Shown here: positions 26,334-34,664 of the stretch, one piece after another | Layout: every line of letters starts with the position of its first letter | Position numbering within the stretch: position 1 is the first letter of the stretch | Source: Bifidobacterium breve | Lineage (GTDB): Bacteria; Actinomycetota; Acidimicrobiia; Acidimicrobiales; Acidimicrobilacustridaceae | NCBI GenBank assembly: GCA_945860545.1 | Contig: CAMAQM010000004.1 | Location: 1 to 64,000 of the forward strand | DNA length: 64,000 nucleotides | Direction: 5' to 3' | Position numbers and translations under genes: made by a program | Notes under the pieces: generated by a model | Seen by the model: the letters and a program-made list of their open reading frames with translations, nothing else | The model's database searches: none | What the model was told of the DNA's origin: nothing

Positions 26334-27610
26334 GGGACGTCCTGTTCGACCACGCCAATGGCGGTGCCGAACGTGTCACGCAGGAACGTCGGTTCGAGCG
26401 AAGCGCGACCCGGGTCCTGTCCGAGCGCCCACCGCAACTGCGCCACGGTGAGGTGGCGGGTCACGTCGAATCCGGCCTGGGGATCGAGGTACCCCTCGAC
26501 GCATCCGTCCTCACCTCGAGCCAACAGCGCGCCCACCGACGGGCCGAACGCCTCGGCAAGACCACCCGCCGCGGCCACGAGGCCACCCTGGGCCCGAATC
26601 GGTGCGCAGACGTCGAGCACCGGGTTGTGACCGGCGTTGGCCAGCACGACCAGCTGCTTGGGGGCGTCGAGCCACAGGTAGTTGGCTTCCACCCGCGCCA
26701 GAGGGATCACGGCGTCGCGTTCACCGGCGACCAACAGCACGGGCAGCGACGGTGGGGTCAGCTCGGCCAGCGCCGCCTCGAGCGCCGCCGAACGTTCCTC
26801 CTCGGTGGCATCGGGGTTGCCGATGATCGCTGACAGGCTCACCGGTGGGGCGGGCGCCTGACCGATGATGGTCACCAGTCGCGAGGTGATCGCCTCGTCG
26901 CTGACGGCGAGCCGGGCGGCCGCCCCGCCACCGGCGGAGTGGCCTGCCACCGACAGTCGTCCGGTGTCCATGGCGAGGTGCAGCGGGTCGTTCGCATCGG
27001 CGTTGATGGTGTCGAGCTCGGCGACGGTGGCCACGAGGTCCTCCACGTCGGTGGTCGCAGCCTGAGCCCCGGTCCCTCCGACGTTGGCGGCGAGGTTGCG
27101 GCTCGGGTGGTTCGGTGCGGCCACCACGTACCCCCACGAAGCGCTGTGGGCCATGGTGTTCACGTAGTACGCCGGGTGGCCACCCGCCCCGTGGCTGTAG
27201 AGCAACACCGGGAACGGTCCATCACCGCTGACCGACGCGCCCTCGTACAACTCGACGGGGAGTTGCTGGATGAGAAACGGCGCCGCCTCGGCGATGACGG
27301 TGCGCAGCGACTCGGGGAACGCAACGTCGGACGACAGTGACGTGATGGCGGACCCGGTGGCGGTGTCGTCGGGGTTGACCGGGTAGAACAACTCGACCTC
27401 GACGCCGCCGGCTTCGATGGATCGGGTCCCGACCTTGAACGGCCCGAACGAGCTGTAATCGACGCCCGCCGCGACGGTCCCCTCGGCGGTGGTGGCGGTC
27501 GCCGAGCCGTCATCGGCGGAGGAACTGCACGCTCCGAGCAACAGGCCGAGGGTGGCAAGGGCAACGAGCACCCTGCGGTGGCGAGCAACGGTTGGCCGGA
27601 CTGGTGACAT
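26330..27610 (-). CDS. Lipoprotein alpha/beta hydrolase
   Basis: This 426-residue protein begins with a lipoprotein signal: basic N-terminus, hydrophobic core and lipobox LLGAC (Cys at about 28), followed by a Ser/Thr/Asp-rich linker. The rest is an alpha/beta hydrolase closely similar to the C-terminal half of the SLH protein at 23325-25070, with VLLYSHGAGGHPAY, nucleophile GHSAGGG, VAGERDAVIP and ANAGHNPVLD. It should sit on the outer face of the membrane and hydrolyse an ester. TAGGGT (27648-27653, minus strand) is a probable -10 and overlaps the stop codon of the upstream gene; a GGGGGG ribosome-binding site precedes the ATG. It overlaps the acyl-CoA dehydrogenase by 4 bases. Confidence 0.85.
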   Translation of the reverse strand: MSPVRPTVARHRRVLVALATLGLLLGACSSSADDGSATATTAEGTVAAGVDYSSFGPFKVGTRSIEAGGVEVELFYPVNPDDTATGSAITSLSSDVAFPESLRTVIAEAAPFLIQQLPVELYEGASVSGDGPFPVLLYSHGAGGHPAYYVNTMAHSASWGYVVAAPNHPSRNLAANVGGTGAQAATTDVEDLVATVAELDTINADANDPLHLAMDTGRLSVAGHSAGGGAAARLAVSDEAITSRLVTIIGQAPAPPVSLSAIIGNPDATEEERSAALEAALAELTPPSLPVLLVAGERDAVIPLARVEANYLWLDAPKQLVVLANAGHNPVLDVCAPIRAQGGLVAAAGGLAEAFGPSVGALLARGEDGCVEGYLDPQAGFDVTRHLTVAQLRWALGQDPGRASLEPTFLRDTFGTAIGVVEQDVP

Positions 27611-27650
27611 GGTTCCCCCCTGGTGGTGACGCCCTGACGGCGCCGAGACC

Positions 27651-28979
27651 CTATGCGCTGGGGGCGTCGCTGTCCCCGCTTGCGATGTTCGCCTGCCACG
27701 CCGCCTTGGCCGAGGCGTGACCGAAGATGCCCCGGGCCATCAGCGAACTCTCGTGGCTGCGGCGGACCCGGTAGATGGCAGCGGCCGCCGCCGCCGCACC
27801 GGCATGGTTCGGGTCGGCGAGGCAGGCGGCATCAATGAGGTGACAGGCGAGGCGCAGGTTCAGGTCCCCGCCCTCGTCGCACAGCGTCGTGGCGCGCCCG
27901 ACGAGCACGTCCACCCCGCCGGTGAGCGCCGCCCACTCAGCGGACAGCGCAGCGTCGGGAGCCGGCTTGAGTCGCGACGGCCGACCGTCGTACCACCCGC
28001 CGTACTGCCGCCAGATGTTGCGGATCACAAACTCCGGTTCGTCGTACACCGGGGCCAGCCACGGCCGCCCCAACAGGTCCGCATCAAGGGACACGGACGA
28101 CACCACGGCGTCGAGCGTGGCGCCGGTGTTCATGGCGTCGATGGTCTGTGTGAGCAGGCTCTCGAGTGCAGTGGCCACATCCCCGAGCACGAGCGAAATG
28201 CGGTCCTCGCCGGCGATGGGCAGGCCGTGGGCGGGGAGGAGCAACTCGGGTCGCAACGCCAGCATGCGCCGCAACGCCACCGCCCACTCGGCGGGGTAGC
28301 GCTGCACCTTCTGGGGGTTCCCGGCGTTGGGGAAGCACCAGATGAACAGGTCCCCAATGGCCAACGCCCGACGATCCGGCAACCACGTCCAGGTGTGGTC
28401 GTCGGTCTCTCCCCGACCGTGGTGAAGCACCATGTCGACGTCACCGACGGTGACCTCGAGGGTGTGTTCGTAGGTCTCGTCAGGTTCGACGAACCGGCTG
28501 GGGAAATGGGTGGGGGTCGTGTCGGGATCCTCAGTACCGGGGCCTGTCAGGCCAGTCCCCCCGAACTGCCGCGCGTTGATCCACCCGTTGTAGCCCTTGG
28601 TCAGCCGGTAACGGGCGAACCGTTCGGGCACCGCCTCGTGGGCGACGACGTGCGGGGTGGCGTGACCGTTGCGTTCCGCCTCGGCGACGACCGCCGCCGC
28701 CCCACCAACATGGTCGACGTGACCGTGGGTGTACACGATGGTGTGTACCGGATCGGTGCTCCATGTGCGCAACGCCCCCAGGACCTGATCGGCGAAGGTG
28801 GCCAGTGAGGTGTCGAACATGACCAGACCCTCACCGGTGCGCACACTCACCACGTTGGAAAACGATTCCACCATGGAGATGTCGTCGGCCACCTCGGAAC
28901 ATTCGAGTGTCACCCGGCTGGCGGGTTCGTCGCTGGTCCCGTCGATGATGCGGGACGACAGGTCGATGAGGTCGGTCAC
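27651..28979 (-). CDS. Metallo-beta-lactamase-fold hydrolase, alkylsulfatase-like
   Basis: This ~442-residue protein has a metallo-beta-lactamase domain with THGHVDHVGG (about residue 67), a downstream HHGRGETDDHTW that carries further metal ligands, and LLPAHGLPIAG. The C-terminal third (from about residue 300) resembles the alkylsulfatase dimerisation domain, seen as NIWRQYGGWYDGRPSRLKPAP. Members hydrolyse alkyl sulfates or other esters; the substrate here is unknown. The GTG start at 28979 is chosen because a GAGGAG ribosome-binding site lies 7 nt upstream; an open frame continues further but lacks family similarity. It follows a second MBL-fold gene by 28 bases and is likely in the same operon. 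Confidence 0.82.
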   Translation of the reverse strand: MTDLIDLSSRIIDGTSDEPASRVTLECSEVADDISMVESFSNVVSVRTGEGLVMFDTSLATFADQVLGALRTWSTDPVHTIVYTHGHVDHVGGAAAVVAEAERNGHATPHVVAHEAVPERFARYRLTKGYNGWINARQFGGTGLTGPGTEDPDTTPTHFPSRFVEPDETYEHTLEVTVGDVDMVLHHGRGETDDHTWTWLPDRRALAIGDLFIWCFPNAGNPQKVQRYPAEWAVALRRMLALRPELLLPAHGLPIAGEDRISLVLGDVATALESLLTQTIDAMNTGATLDAVVSSVSLDADLLGRPWLAPVYDEPEFVIRNIWRQYGGWYDGRPSRLKPAPDAALSAEWAALTGGVDVLVGRATTLCDEGGDLNLRLACHLIDAACLADPNHAGAAAAAAAIYRVRRSHESSLMARGIFGHASAKAAWQANIASGDSDAPSA

Positions 28980-29007
28980 GGGGTTCTCCTCATGGGTCCG
29001 GCGCGAC

Positions 29008-29766
29008 CTAGCGGCCGAACATGGCCAGCCACTCGGCTTCGTTGCGGGGGGTGAACACGTAGTTCCACTTGCGGGTCTCACCCATGGATTGCGACGGAGC
29101 CTGGGAGTACAGGTGACCGGGGAACAGCACGGTGTCGTCATCGACGCGCGCCAACCGCTCGGTGAGCGAGTGGTACATGGCCACCGGGTCCCCACCGGGC
29201 AGATCTGTGCGGCCGCAACCGTCGAGGAACAGGGTGTCCCCGGCCACCAGTCTGCCGTCGACGAGGAAGCACTGGCTGCCCGGGGTGTGGCCGGGAGTGT
29301 GGATCAACTCGACCTCGATCTCGCCGACCCGCACGACGTCACCCGACTGGTGGGTCACGAGTTCGGGCGGGCCAACCCCGGTGGTGCGCTGCACCCACGG
29401 CGCCTCATCGGCCTGCACGTGGATCGGCACCGACACCTGTTCGAGCAGTCGAGCCACCCCTTCAATGGACAGGCCCATCATGTCGCCCCCCACATGATCG
29501 GGGTGGTAGTGGGTGGCGAGCACGCCCGTGAGTCGCATGTCATCGGCGGCGAGGACCTCGAGGATGCCGGCGGTGTCATAGGCGGGGTCGACAACGAGCG
29601 CCTCACCGCTGGTGCGGTCACCGATGAGGTACACGAAGTTCACCATCTGTTGGGCGACCGGGTCGTTGCGGGCGATGTCGCGTCCGACGAGCAGTTGGCG
29701 GAAGTACAGCCGGTCGTCGGTGGGGCCGCCGTCGTGGCCGGAGTGGTCGTGATCGTGACGATGCAT
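29008..29766 (-). CDS. Metallo-beta-lactamase-fold hydrolase, glyoxalase II/ETHE1-like
   Basis: This ~252-residue protein has a metal site THYHPDHVGGD (about residue 84), a later TPGHTPGSQCFL, AGDTLFLDGCGRTDL and a C-terminal FPGHLYS, which is the glyoxalase II-like pattern with two metals. It may hydrolyse a thioester or oxidise a persulfide; I cannot choose. The N-terminus is His/Asp-rich (MHRHDHDHSGHDGG). ATG 29766 is preferred over the GTG at 29775 because the GTG lies within the -10 box TAGTGT (29774-29779, minus strand), which leaves a 7-nt gap to the ATG. It diverges from panE through overlapping -10 boxes. Confidence 0.82.
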   Translation of the reverse strand: MHRHDHDHSGHDGGPTDDRLYFRQLLVGRDIARNDPVAQQMVNFVYLIGDRTSGEALVVDPAYDTAGILEVLAADDMRLTGVLATHYHPDHVGGDMMGLSIEGVARLLEQVSVPIHVQADEAPWVQRTTGVGPPELVTHQSGDVVRVGEIEVELIHTPGHTPGSQCFLVDGRLVAGDTLFLDGCGRTDLPGGDPVAMYHSLTERLARVDDDTVLFPGHLYSQAPSQSMGETRKWNYVFTPRNEAEWLAMFGR

Positions 29767-29773
29767 CGGGACC

Positions 29774-29783
29774 ACACTACGGT
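29774..29783. promoter_or_regulatory. Overlapping divergent -10 boxes
   Basis: Minus-strand TAGTGT (29774-29779) and plus-strand TACGGT (29778-29783) share two base pairs. Each sits 7-8 nt from its own start codon (29766 minus, 29792 plus), so only one polymerase could open this DNA at a time. Confidence 0.5.
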
Positions 29784-29791
29784 GCCGGGCC

Positions 29792-30742
29792 GTGGAACGT
29801 CGTTCGTGGACGGTGGTCGGGGTCGGTGGTGTGGGCGGCTACTACGGGTCGCGTCTCGCCCTCGCCGGATTCGACGTGCACTGGGTGGCGCGCAACGACG
29901 TGGAGCACCTGCGCCGCCACGGCCTTGTCGTCACCTCACCAAAGGGTGACGTACACCTCACCGGTCTCGCCGTGTCGGGACCCGACGACCCGCTGCCCGA
30001 CACCGACGTCGTGGTGGTGGCCACCAAGACCACGGCGAACCCCGAGGTGGTGGCCTGGTTGGCCGACCGTCTCGCCGGCCGGGCGTGCACGCTGGTGGTG
30101 CTCCAGAACGGGTTCGACGTGGAACGACCGTTCGCTGAGGCGCTCGCCGGTCCGGCACCCGACGTCGAGGTCGTGGGTGGGATGAGTTTCATCTGTTCGG
30201 CACGCACCGGCCCCGGGGTGATCGCCCACGTCGACTACGAGCGGGTCACCGTCGGTGCGTTCGTGCCAGGTGGTGTGGGGGAGGCGGCGGTGGCGGCGGT
30301 GGTGGACGACCTCGTGGCCGCTGACGTCCCCACGGAGGCCCTCACCGACCTCGTCGAAGGACGCTGGCGCAAACTGGTGTGGAACATCCCTTTCAACGGG
30401 TTGTCGGTGGTACTCAACGCCACCACCGCCGAGATGGTCACCGACCCCGAGGCGCGTGCGTTGGTGCGCAGCCTGATGCTCGAGGTCATCGCCGCCTCGG
30501 TCGGGACCGGTCACGCCGTCGAGGAGGCGTTCATCGACACCATGTTCCACTCCACGGAACGCATGGTCCCCTACGCCCCCTCGATGAAACTCGACTACGA
30601 GGCGCGCCGGGAACTTGAACTCGACGCCATCTACGCCGCGCCGCTGCGCGCCGCGTCCGCCGCCGGGGTGGACATGGCGCGCACCACTGCGCTGTACGAG
30701 CAGTTGGCGTTTCTCGACCGGCGCAACCGCGCAGGCGGGTAG
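29792..30742 (+). CDS. Ketopantoate reductase family protein
   Basis: This 316-residue protein matches the 2-dehydropantoate 2-reductase (PanE/ApbA) family. It has an N-terminal NADPH-binding Rossmann fold (VVGVGGVGGYYGSRLALAG), the catalytic-region lysine in RWRKLVWNIPFNGLSV (about residue 190), and the C-terminal helical domain with PSMKLDYEARRELELDAI. True PanE makes pantoate for coenzyme A, but paralogs of unknown substrate are common, so I leave the gene symbol open. The GTG start has a -10 box TACGGT 8 nt upstream. A hairpin terminator follows. Confidence 0.85.
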   Translation: MERRSWTVVGVGGVGGYYGSRLALAGFDVHWVARNDVEHLRRHGLVVTSPKGDVHLTGLAVSGPDDPLPDTDVVVVATKTTANPEVVAWLADRLAGRACTLVVLQNGFDVERPFAEALAGPAPDVEVVGGMSFICSARTGPGVIAHVDYERVTVGAFVPGGVGEAAVAAVVDDLVAADVPTEALTDLVEGRWRKLVWNIPFNGLSVVLNATTAEMVTDPEARALVRSLMLEVIAASVGTGHAVEEAFIDTMFHSTERMVPYAPSMKLDYEARRELELDAIYAAPLRAASAAGVDMARTTALYEQLAFLDRRNRAGG

Positions 30743-30772
30743 CTGGCCCGAACCGTCACGGCCCGGGCCAGC
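30742..30772. terminator. Convergent terminator hairpin between panE-like gene and thiolase
   Basis: GCTGGCCCG (30742-30750) and CGGGCCAGC (30764-30772) form a perfect 9-bp stem. It overlaps the panE-like stop codon by one base and lies before the thiolase stop, so it could serve both converging genes. No T tract is present. Confidence 0.6.
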
Positions 30773-30781
30773 CGACCGGCT

Positions 30782-31960
30782 TCAGACCTCGAGCAGGATG
30801 GCGTCGCCCTGACCGCCGCCGCCACACAGTGCCGCAGCGCCCAACCCGCCGCCGCGACGACGCAGTTCGTTGGCCAGGGTGAGTGCCACACGGGTGCCCG
30901 ACATGCCGAGCGGGTGACCGACGGCAATCGCGCCACCGTTGACGTTCACCACATCGGCGTTGATGCCGAGCTCGGCCATCGAGGCCAGACCGACGGCGGC
31001 GAACGCCTCGTTGAGTTCGAACAGCGACACGTCCGACACCGACTTCCCGGCGGACTCAAGGGCGGCGAGGATGGCTCGCGACGGCTGGGTGAGCAGCGAC
31101 GCGTCGGGCCCGGCGACCTGCCCGTACCCCACGACGCGGGCCAGCGGGGTGGCGCCGAGACGTGCGGCCACGGCTTCGGACACCACGATCACCGCGGCGC
31201 CGCCGTCGGAGATCTGCGACGCGTTGCCGGCGGTGATGTTGCCGGCCTTGTCGAACGCCGGGCGCAGTTTGGCCAGTGACTCCTCGGTCGTGTCACCGCG
31301 CACGCCTTCGTCCACGGTGACCACCAGCGGGTCACCCTTTCGCTGGGGGACCTCGACGGGAATGATCTCGTTGTCGAACAGGCCGTTGGCCGCGGCCTGG
31401 GCGGCGCGCTGGTGGCTGGCGGCAGCCATGGCGTCCTGGGCGTCGCGAGCGATGCCGGTGGAGGCGGCGTACTTTTCGGTGCCGGCCCCCATGGCGCACT
31501 GGTCGAAGGCGCAGAACAACCCGTCGTACATCATCGAGTCGACCACCGACTGGTCACCGATGCGGTAGCCGCTGCGGGCGCCGGGCAGCAGGTACGGGGC
31601 GTTGGTCATCGATTCCATGCCGCCGGCCACGACGATTTCGGCGTCACCCGACGCGATCATCTGGTCGGCGAGGTAGATCGTGTTCAGGCCTGACAGACAG
31701 ACCTTGTTCACGGTGGTGGCTGGCACCGACATGGGGATGCCGGCGTTCACCGCAGCCTGCCGGGCGGTGATCTGGCCGGCTCCGGCCTGCAGGACGTGGC
31801 CCATCAGGACGTAGTCGACCTGGTCGGGGGACAGGCCGGCGCGCTGGAGGGCACCGGCGATGGCGAACCCACCGAGGTCGGCGGCCGAGAACCCGGCGAA
31901 CGCCCCTGACAACTTGCCGATGGGTGTGCGGGCCCCTGCGAGGATGACTGAACCGGCCAT
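30782..31960 (-). CDS. Acetyl-CoA acetyltransferase (thiolase)
   Basis: This ~392-residue enzyme is a biosynthetic-type thiolase. The acyl-carrying cysteine is in NKVCLSGLNT (about residue 88), the His site is in NVNGGAIAVGHPLGMSG (about 348), and the second cysteine is in AALCGGGGQGDA near the C-terminus. It condenses two acetyl-CoA to acetoacetyl-CoA, or the reverse. With hbd and ccr nearby, its likely role is the first step of acetoacetyl-CoA formation for the ethylmalonyl-CoA pathway or for polyhydroxybutyrate. The ATG start is set by a GGGGGAAG ribosome-binding site; a longer open frame upstream has no thiolase similarity and overlaps the divergent deacetylase gene. Confidence 0.93.
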   Translation of the reverse strand: MAGSVILAGARTPIGKLSGAFAGFSAADLGGFAIAGALQRAGLSPDQVDYVLMGHVLQAGAGQITARQAAVNAGIPMSVPATTVNKVCLSGLNTIYLADQMIASGDAEIVVAGGMESMTNAPYLLPGARSGYRIGDQSVVDSMMYDGLFCAFDQCAMGAGTEKYAASTGIARDAQDAMAAASHQRAAQAAANGLFDNEIIPVEVPQRKGDPLVVTVDEGVRGDTTEESLAKLRPAFDKAGNITAGNASQISDGGAAVIVVSEAVAARLGATPLARVVGYGQVAGPDASLLTQPSRAILAALESAGKSVSDVSLFELNEAFAAVGLASMAELGINADVVNVNGGAIAVGHPLGMSGTRVALTLANELRRRGGGLGAAALCGGGGQGDAILLEV

Positions 31961-32077
31961 GTGAACTTCCCCCGTCCTTGTACGGTCTCCCGCTGCGGTC
32001 GCAGCGGTGTGTCGCCAGAGTGTACGGAGCGCGTCACCCCCGGGCCAACGGGCGGCCAGCCGCGTAGCATCGGCGCC

Positions 32078-32785
32078 GTGGAACTGCTGGAGGCTCGATC
32101 GGTGCTGGCTGTCCAGCCGCACTACGACGACAACGACATCGCCTGTGCCGGCACCCTCATCCGGCTGTGCGACGCCGGCGCCCGGGTCACCTACGTCACC
32201 GTCACCGACGACCTCGCCGGGGTTCTCGACCCCTCCATTGATGACGACGAGGCCCGACGGCGACTCGTCGCCGAACAGCGGGCCGCAGGTGACATCGTCG
32301 GCGTGTCGGGCTTTGAGGAACTGGGCTGGGCGGACGCGGCGGGCCTGCATCGGGTTGCGTTGCGGGACCAGGTTGTCGATCTGGTCCGCCGCTACCGGCC
32401 CGAGGTGGTCCTCACCGTCGATCCGTGGTTGCGTCACGAGGCGCACAGCGACCACACCATCACGGGTCTGGCGGTGAGCGAGGCGGTGATCCTCAGCGGA
32501 CTGCCACGATTCCGTCGCAGCGAAGAACTCACCCCCCATGACGTGGGGGCCGTGGCGTACTGCTTCACCGACGACCCCACGGTCGTGGTGGACACGTCGG
32601 CGGTGCAGGACCGTCGGCACGCCGCCCTCGACTGCTACCGGGCCCAGTTCACCGACGAGGGGCTGGCACGGTTGCACTCCGGCCTCGATCGTGTCGAGCG
32701 GTCGTGGGCGCCGTCGGGGGCGACCCACGGCGAGCGGCTCAAGGTGCTCGCCCCGCACCGTCTCCACGTCGGGGTCGGCGGCTAG
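32078..32785 (+). CDS. LmbE/PIG-L family deacetylase
   Basis: This ~235-residue protein has the LmbE-like zinc motif PHYDDNDIACAGTL (about residue 13, the PHxDD pattern) and the second ligand site HEAHSDHTITG (about 126). The family removes acetyl groups from N-acetylglucosamine-type substrates, for example in mycothiol synthesis (MshB) or conjugate deacetylation (Mca). Which of these applies is not clear. GTG 32078 is chosen because the -10 box TAGCAT (32065-32070) ends 7 nt upstream. It diverges from the thiolase gene and precedes ccr in the same direction. Confidence 0.82.
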   Translation: MELLEARSVLAVQPHYDDNDIACAGTLIRLCDAGARVTYVTVTDDLAGVLDPSIDDDEARRRLVAEQRAAGDIVGVSGFEELGWADAAGLHRVALRDQVVDLVRRYRPEVVLTVDPWLRHEAHSDHTITGLAVSEAVILSGLPRFRRSEELTPHDVGAVAYCFTDDPTVVVDTSAVQDRRHAALDCYRAQFTDEGLARLHSGLDRVERSWAPSGATHGERLKVLAPHRLHVGVGG

Positions 32786-32820
32786 GGGGCAGCGTGGCCG
32801 GGCGGCTAACTTGTCCGCCC

Positions 32821-34167
32821 ATGAGCAGCACCGACGCCATCCTCGAAGCAATCCAGTCCGGCGCCAGTGGCGAGGACCTTGCCAACCTTCCGCTCCCCGA
32901 GTCGTATCGGGCGGCCTTCGTCAAGGCCGAGGAGCAGGAGATGTGGGAAGGAGTGGAGTCGTGGGACAAGGATCCCCGACAGTCACTCCACGTCGGTGAG
33001 GTGGCGCTGCCTGAGATCGCGCCCGATGAGGCCGTCGTGGCCGTCATGGCGTCCGCCATCAACTTCAACACCGTGTGGACCTCCATCTTTGAGCCGCTGT
33101 CCACGTTCGGGTTCCTCAAGCGGATGGGCAAGGAATCGGTGTGGAACGCCCGTCACGACCTGCCGTACCACGTCGTCGGTTCGGACGCCTCGGGTGTGGT
33201 GCTGCGCACCGGGTCGGCAGTGCGGAACTGGAAGCCCGGTGACCGGGTGACCATTCACTGCAACTACGTCGATGATCAGGACCCCAGCGCCCACGACGAT
33301 TCGATGTTGGCGGCCAACCAGCGCATCTGGGGGTTCGAAACCAACTTCGGTGGTCTGGCCGATCTCACCGTGGTCAAGGCCAACCAGCTCATGCCCAAAC
33401 CGGCGCACCTGACCTGGGAAGAAGCGGCGTGCAACGCGTTGTGCAACTCGACCTCGTACCGGATGATCGTGTCCAAGCACGCCGGCGACATGCGCCAGGG
33501 TGAGGCGGTACTGGTGTGGGGCGCCACCGGTGGCATCGGCGGTTACGGCGTGCAGTACGTCCTCAACGGAGGCGGTATCCCCGTCGGTGTCGTGTCGTCC
33601 CCCGAGCGGGCCGAACTGCTCCACGCCATGGGCGTGGAGCACGTCATCGACCGCCGGGAGAAGGGGTACAAGTTCTGGAAGGACGAGTACACCCAGGACG
33701 AATCGGAGTGGCGCCGTCTCGGCAAGGACATCCGGGCGCTCATCGGCAAGGACGTCGAGATGGTGTTCGAACACCCCGGTCGCCAGACCTTCGGGGCGTC
33801 GGTGTTCGTCGCCGCCCGCGGCGGTCGCATCATCACCTGTGCGGCCACCAGCGGCTACATGATCGAGTACGACAACCGCCACCTGTGGATGAAGCTCAAG
33901 CGCATCATCTCCTCCCACTTCGCCAACTACGCCGAGGCGTGGGCCGCCAACCAGGCGCTCATTGACGGCTCGGTGGTGCCGCTGTTGAGCAAGGTCTACG
34001 AACTCGAGCAGACCGGCGAGGCGGCGCTGAGCGTGCATCACAACGAGGCTGAGGGGAAGGTCGGTGTGCTGTGCATGGCACCCACCGAGGGCCTCGGCAT
34101 CGACGACCCCGAATTCCGCGACAAGGTCGGCGAGGACCGCATCACGCTGTTCCGCCGGATGGCCTGA
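32821..34167 (+). CDS. ccr: Crotonyl-CoA carboxylase/reductase
   Basis: This 448-residue medium-chain dehydrogenase is Ccr, the key enzyme of the ethylmalonyl-CoA pathway, which reduces and carboxylates crotonyl-CoA with NADPH and CO2 to give (2S)-ethylmalonyl-CoA. The residues known to hold CO2 appear to be conserved: Asn in NFNTVW (about 81-83), Phe-Glu in WGFETNFGG (about 172-173) and His in ISSHFANYAEAW (about 366). The NADPH motif is VWGATGGIGGYGVQY (about 232). ATG 32821 has a -10 box TAACTT (32807-32812) 8 nt upstream. The epimerase gene follows after 21 bases, and both are probably one transcript. Confidence 0.95.
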   Translation: MSSTDAILEAIQSGASGEDLANLPLPESYRAAFVKAEEQEMWEGVESWDKDPRQSLHVGEVALPEIAPDEAVVAVMASAINFNTVWTSIFEPLSTFGFLKRMGKESVWNARHDLPYHVVGSDASGVVLRTGSAVRNWKPGDRVTIHCNYVDDQDPSAHDDSMLAANQRIWGFETNFGGLADLTVVKANQLMPKPAHLTWEEAACNALCNSTSYRMIVSKHAGDMRQGEAVLVWGATGGIGGYGVQYVLNGGGIPVGVVSSPERAELLHAMGVEHVIDRREKGYKFWKDEYTQDESEWRRLGKDIRALIGKDVEMVFEHPGRQTFGASVFVAARGGRIITCAATSGYMIEYDNRHLWMKLKRIISSHFANYAEAWAANQALIDGSVVPLLSKVYELEQTGEAALSVHHNEAEGKVGVLCMAPTEGLGIDDPEFRDKVGEDRITLFRRMA

Positions 34168-34188
34168 GAACCCCACGAGGAGACTGAC

Positions 34189-34611
34189 GTGTCCGAGAGC
34201 ACTTCACCGCTGCTGTTCACCGAGATCGATCACGTGGCCATTGCCGTCAACGACCTCGAAGCGGCCATCGCCTACTACTCCGACACGTTCGGTGCGTCGG
34301 TCGATCACCGTGAGGTGGTCGAGTCCGACGGGGTCGAGGAAGCCTTGTTGAAGGTGGCGGACTCCTACATCCAACTGCTCACCCCCACCCGCGAGGATTC
34401 GCCGGTGGCGAAGTACCTGGCCAAAAAGGGCCAGGGCCTCCACCACATCGGGTACCGGGTGGCGGACTGCGGTGTGGCACTCGAGGCCGTCAAGGCCCAG
34501 GGGTTCCGGGTCATCGACGACGCCCCTCGACCGGGCAGCCGCGGAACCACCGTGGCGTTCGTCCACCCCAAGGACGCGTTCGGCACCCTCATCGAACTCG
34601 TTCAGGAGTAG
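34189..34611 (+). CDS. mce: Methylmalonyl-CoA/ethylmalonyl-CoA epimerase
   Basis: This 140-residue VOC-fold protein is a metal-dependent epimerase that interconverts the 2R and 2S forms of methylmalonyl-CoA, and in this pathway also ethylmalonyl-CoA. The family signature is seen in FTEIDHVAIAVNDLEAAIAYY (metal His at about residue 15), KGQGLHHIGYRVAD (second metal His) and a Glu in GTLIELVQ near the end. The GTG start has a GAGGAG ribosome-binding site (34179-34184). It follows ccr closely and should supply the epimer needed by the ethylmalonyl-CoA mutase encoded at 42735-44723. Confidence 0.93.
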   Translation: MSESTSPLLFTEIDHVAIAVNDLEAAIAYYSDTFGASVDHREVVESDGVEEALLKVADSYIQLLTPTREDSPVAKYLAKKGQGLHHIGYRVADCGVALEAVKAQGFRVIDDAPRPGSRGTTVAFVHPKDAFGTLIELVQE

Positions 34612-34664
34612 GCACCATCACCGAGGGGGCCATCCCGGGTCCGCTCGGTCCTGGTTCACGTCGG

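Noticed and set aside
31961-32851. Upstream extension of the thiolase frame
   Set aside because: The extra ~297 residues are antisense to the LmbE-like gene and lack thiolase similarity; the ATG at 31960 has a ribosome-binding site.
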